A stretch of 31,222 bases of DNA from PALSA-555 sp035468285. Lineage in GTDB: Bacteria > Actinomycetota > Acidimicrobiia > IMCC26256 > PALSA-555. Where the stretch lies: the NCBI GenBank assembly GCA_035468285.1, contig DATISY010000072.1, forward strand, positions 1 to 31,222, read 5' to 3'. The notes beneath the pieces are model-generated. The model was not told where the DNA came from and ran no database searches. It saw only the letters and a program-made list of their open reading frames with translations. The translations under genes and the position numbers were made by a program. Positions 30,935-31,222 of the stretch are shown in pieces; the first letter of the stretch is position 1, and every line of letters starts with the position of its first letter.

Positions 30935-31222
30935 GTGAGCGGCCCGGACGATCCCATCCCCGCGCGCGTGTTGTTGATTCGGCACGGCGAGTCGACGTGG
31001 AACGCGGCCGGCCGCTGGCAGGGCCACGCCGATCCGCCGCTCTCCACGACGGGGATGGCACAGGCCCGAGCCGCGGCACCGGCCTTGGTCGATATCGACG
31101 TCGTGTGGTGCTCCGATCTCGTCCGGGCGCGCCAGACCGCCGATCTGTGCGCACCCCCCGACGTCGTGGTTCACACCGAGGTGCTGCTCCGCGAGCGGCA
31201 CGTCGGGGCGTGGACGGGACTC
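30935..31222 (+). CDS. Histidine phosphatase (phosphoglycerate mutase-like) family protein, 3' end outside window
   Basis: The first 96 residues are visible. The phosphohistidine motif is LIRHGESTWN (RHGE at 16-19), followed by GRWQGHADPPLSTTGMAQA, VWCSDLVRARQTA and ERHVGAWTG, which holds the acidic residue. This is the cofactor-dependent mutase-like acid phosphatase group; possible substrates include phosphosugars, alpha-ribazole phosphate or other phosphate esters. GTG 30935 leaves a short lead before the first strand. The gene is cut by the window edge. Confidence 0.88.
   Translation, partial: MSGPDDPIPARVLLIRHGESTWNAAGRWQGHADPPLSTTGMAQARAAAPALVDIDVVWCSDLVRARQTADLCAPPDVVVHTEVLLRERHVGAWTGL

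Noticed and set aside
1..31222. CRISPR arrays, insertion sequences, tRNA or rRNA genes and attachment sites
   Set aside because: No repeat-spacer pattern, transposase, integrase or RNA-gene signature was seen on reading both strands; small RNA genes could still be missed without a covariance search.

Overview
The window is a very GC-rich, tightly packed bacterial chromosome segment. A Roadblock/DUF742/small-GTPase 'conservon', actinobacterial CGAAC-N4-GTTCG SOS boxes, the lexA / LysM protein / nrdR neighbourhood and a mycothiol-enzyme-family protein all point to an actinobacterium. A deep-branching class such as Acidimicrobiia is an inference from gene content and promoter style, not proven. 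No rRNA, tRNA, insertion sequence, phage gene or CRISPR array was seen.

Layout. (1) 1-1466: the end of a conservon (kinase tail, Roadblock, DUF742, GTPase). (2) 1616-7064: a small minus-strand gene, then rimO-pgsA-cinA-thpR with 4-base stop/start overlaps, then recA behind an SOS-box promoter. (3) 7143-12319: a minus-strand TauE/SafE permease and a divergent miaB-miaA-dapF-hflX run (tRNA modification, diaminopimelate synthesis, ribosome-associated GTPase). (4) 12528-15361: a secreted protein, then dapC and dapD of the succinylase lysine/diaminopimelate branch. (5) 15383-21256: lexA divergent from a LysM cell-division-inhibitor-like gene across an array of SOS boxes, then nrdR and the B12-dependent ribonucleotide reductase nrdJ. 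nrdJ carries a LAGLIDADG intein next to its catalytic cysteine, and its promoter overlaps or precedes a tandem pair of NrdR-like boxes. (6) 21279-31222: a loose metabolic region with an alpha/beta hydrolase, a decayed histidine-phosphatase fragment, a maleylpyruvate-isomerase-family protein, an APH-fold phosphotransferase, amidohydrolase plus VOC protein, a PIG-L deacetylase, a minus-strand redoxin / SMP-30 / alcohol dehydrogenase operon, an SDR and a partial histidine phosphatase.

The most notable item is the redoxin at 28987-30027. An in-frame TGA sits where the first cysteine of a Cys-Gly-Cys motif is expected (WASW-U-GC) and is followed at bacterial-SECIS distance by a 6-bp hairpin, so it is very likely a selenoprotein rather than two genes. 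Second, at least twelve genes have a TANNNT-type -10 element ending 6 to 9 bases before the start codon, a signature of widespread leaderless transcription. Third, the DNA-damage and dNTP-supply regulation (recA, lexA, LysM gene, nrdR, nrdJ) can be read directly from operator sequences.
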